A DNA stretch of 64,000 nucleotides from an uncultured Flavobacteriaceae bacterium (GTDB lineage: Bacteria; Bacteroidota; Bacteroidia; Flavobacteriales; Flavobacteriaceae), in assembly GCA_937901915.1 (NCBI GenBank), contig CALGUD010000148.1, forward strand, positions 1 through 64,000, read 5' to 3'. The translations under genes and the position numbers were made by a program. The notes beneath the pieces are model-generated. The model was not told where the DNA came from, did not search any database, and saw only the letters and a list, made by a program, of their open reading frames with translations. Below are positions 63,339 through 64,000 of the stretch, in pieces; positions within the stretch are counted from its first letter, which is position 1; each line of letters opens with the position of its first letter.

Positions 63339-64000
63339 TTATACTTCAGTTAAGATATTTTCGGTAACCTTTTGTCCATCCAGCATCCTGATAATCCGGT
63401 GGCTGTACTTGGCATCATGTTCACTGTGAGTAACCATGATGATTGTAGTTCCCTGTTCATTAAGTTCAATAAGCAAATCCATTACTTCATTTCCGTTACT
63501 GCTGTCCAGGTTACCTGTAGGCTCATCTGCCAATATAAGTTTTGGATTATTTACTACAGCCCTCGCTACCGCTACCCTTTGTTGTTGTCCGCCAGAGAGT
63601 TGCTGTGGAAAGTGGTTGCGACGGTGCATGATCTGCATTTTTTCAAGTACTTCTTCTACGCGGACTTTTCTATCGGCAGGTTTTACACCCGTATAAATGA
63701 GTGGAAGCTCCACATTCTCAAAAACAGTGAGTTCATCAATAAGGTTAAAGCTTTGAAACACAAACCCAATGTTGTGTTTACGCAGGTTGGCCCGTTTACG
63801 TTCGTTAAAACCGGCTACTTCTATGCCATTAAATATAAAACTGCCGCCATCGGGGTCATCAAGCAAGCCTAAAATATTCAACAAGGTTGATTTTCCACAG
63901 CCTGAAGGCCCCATTACTGCTACAAACTCACCTTCCTTCACTTCAAACGAAAGTTTATTTAAAGCTACCGTTTGCACTTCTTCGGTACGGTAGTATTTTT
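63339..64000 (-). CDS. ABC transporter ATPase (LolD/MacB type), partial at right edge
   Basis: ATPase with consensus motifs: Walker A GPSGCGKST, signature LSGGQQQRVAVARA, Walker B LILADEPTGNLDS. The frame stays open to the window edge (upstream residues read KYYRTEEVQTVALNKL), so the true start lies beyond 64000. An apparent start at 63977 is only an internal GTG. About 220 residues are visible. It is the first visible gene of the island on the minus strand and probably powers the adjacent permease. LolD-like lipoprotein release is the nearest housekeeping relative, but the context argues for a MacB-like or stress-type system. Confidence 0.92.
   Translation of the reverse strand, partial: KYYRTEEVQTVALNKLSFEVKEGEFVAVMGPSGCGKSTLLNILGLLDDPDGGSFIFNGIEVAGFNERKRANLRKHNIGFVFQSFNLIDELTVFENVELPLIYTGVKPADRKVRVEEVLEKMQIMHRRNHFPQQLSGGQQQRVAVARAVVNNPKLILADEPTGNLDSSNGNEVMDLLIELNEQGTTIIMVTHSEHDAKYSHRIIRMLDGQKVTENILTEV

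Noticed and set aside
63372..63872. 166-codon plus-strand ORF
   Set aside because: It is antisense to the consensus ABC ATPase gene, whose motifs are all intact.

Overview
The window reads as chromosomal DNA of a gliding member of the Bacteroidota, most likely family Flavobacteriaceae. The evidence is a complete gldK-gldL-gldM-gldN set (type IX secretion and gliding motor), a secreted nuclease with a type IX C-terminal sorting domain, Bacteroidota-type promoter boxes (TAnnTTTG), weak or absent Shine-Dalgarno sequences, and several families typical of the phylum (LVIVD lipoprotein, DUF983, HYC_CC_PP, DUF3347, GIN-domain adhesin). No rRNA, tRNA, CRISPR array, integrase or intact insertion sequence was seen.

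Layout. (1) 0.4-4.6 kb: a copper-exporting P-type ATPase whose first third differs in base composition from the rest, an AlkD-like protein and a PIN-domain toxin-antitoxin pair. (2) 4.7-6.7 kb, minus strand: a translationally coupled secreted pair, a two-domain retropepsin-like protease and a triple glycogen-binding-like (CBM48-type) protein. (3) 6.8-13.9 kb, minus strand: a housekeeping run of miaB, a sigma-54 activator, lptE, a TPR protein, secG, groES and groEL. (4) 14.1-27.3 kb, plus strand: LVIVD lipoprotein, topA, a ureohydrolase-like protein lacking half of its metal ligands, gldKLMN, a FAD oxidoreductase and an ABC-F ATPase, with DUF983 on the minus strand. (5) 27.3-33.7 kb: a decayed TolC gene, an FMN-dependent hydroxyacid dehydrogenase, and the hexuronate genes uxaB-uxaA with a LacI-type repressor and a perfect 22-bp operator lying on the uxaB promoter. 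(6) 33.7-34.2 kb: a duplicated, strongly A+C-skewed intergenic repeat block. (7) 34.2-41.9 kb: a copper/heavy-metal efflux operon (HYC_CC_PP protein, CusA, CusC, CusB, HMA lipoprotein). (8) 41.9-49.3 kb: a REP-associated transposase remnant with hairpins, a giant secreted nuclease, a fragment of an acyl-CoA dehydrogenase gene, and a PIF1-like helicase fused to HRDC and HTH domains. (9) 49.3-64.0 kb, minus strand: an ABC island with two ATPases, four paralogous MacB/FtsX-type permeases, a TolC channel, a secreted esterase with PA14-like domain and a GIN-domain protein. It runs off the right edge.

How the parts fit. The Gld proteins should form the secretion machine that exports the sorting-domain nuclease. 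CopA at one end and the Cus operon further on would handle copper at the inner membrane and across the envelope, and they share the same C-x-M...C-P-x-C-G-M-D-L metal-binding module. The uxa genes convert tagaturonate to 2-keto-3-deoxygluconate under local repression. The most system-like and least explained unit is the ABC island, where an esterase and an adhesin-like protein are interleaved with four full-length permeases. All functional calls rest on reading motifs and gene order by eye; no database search was run.
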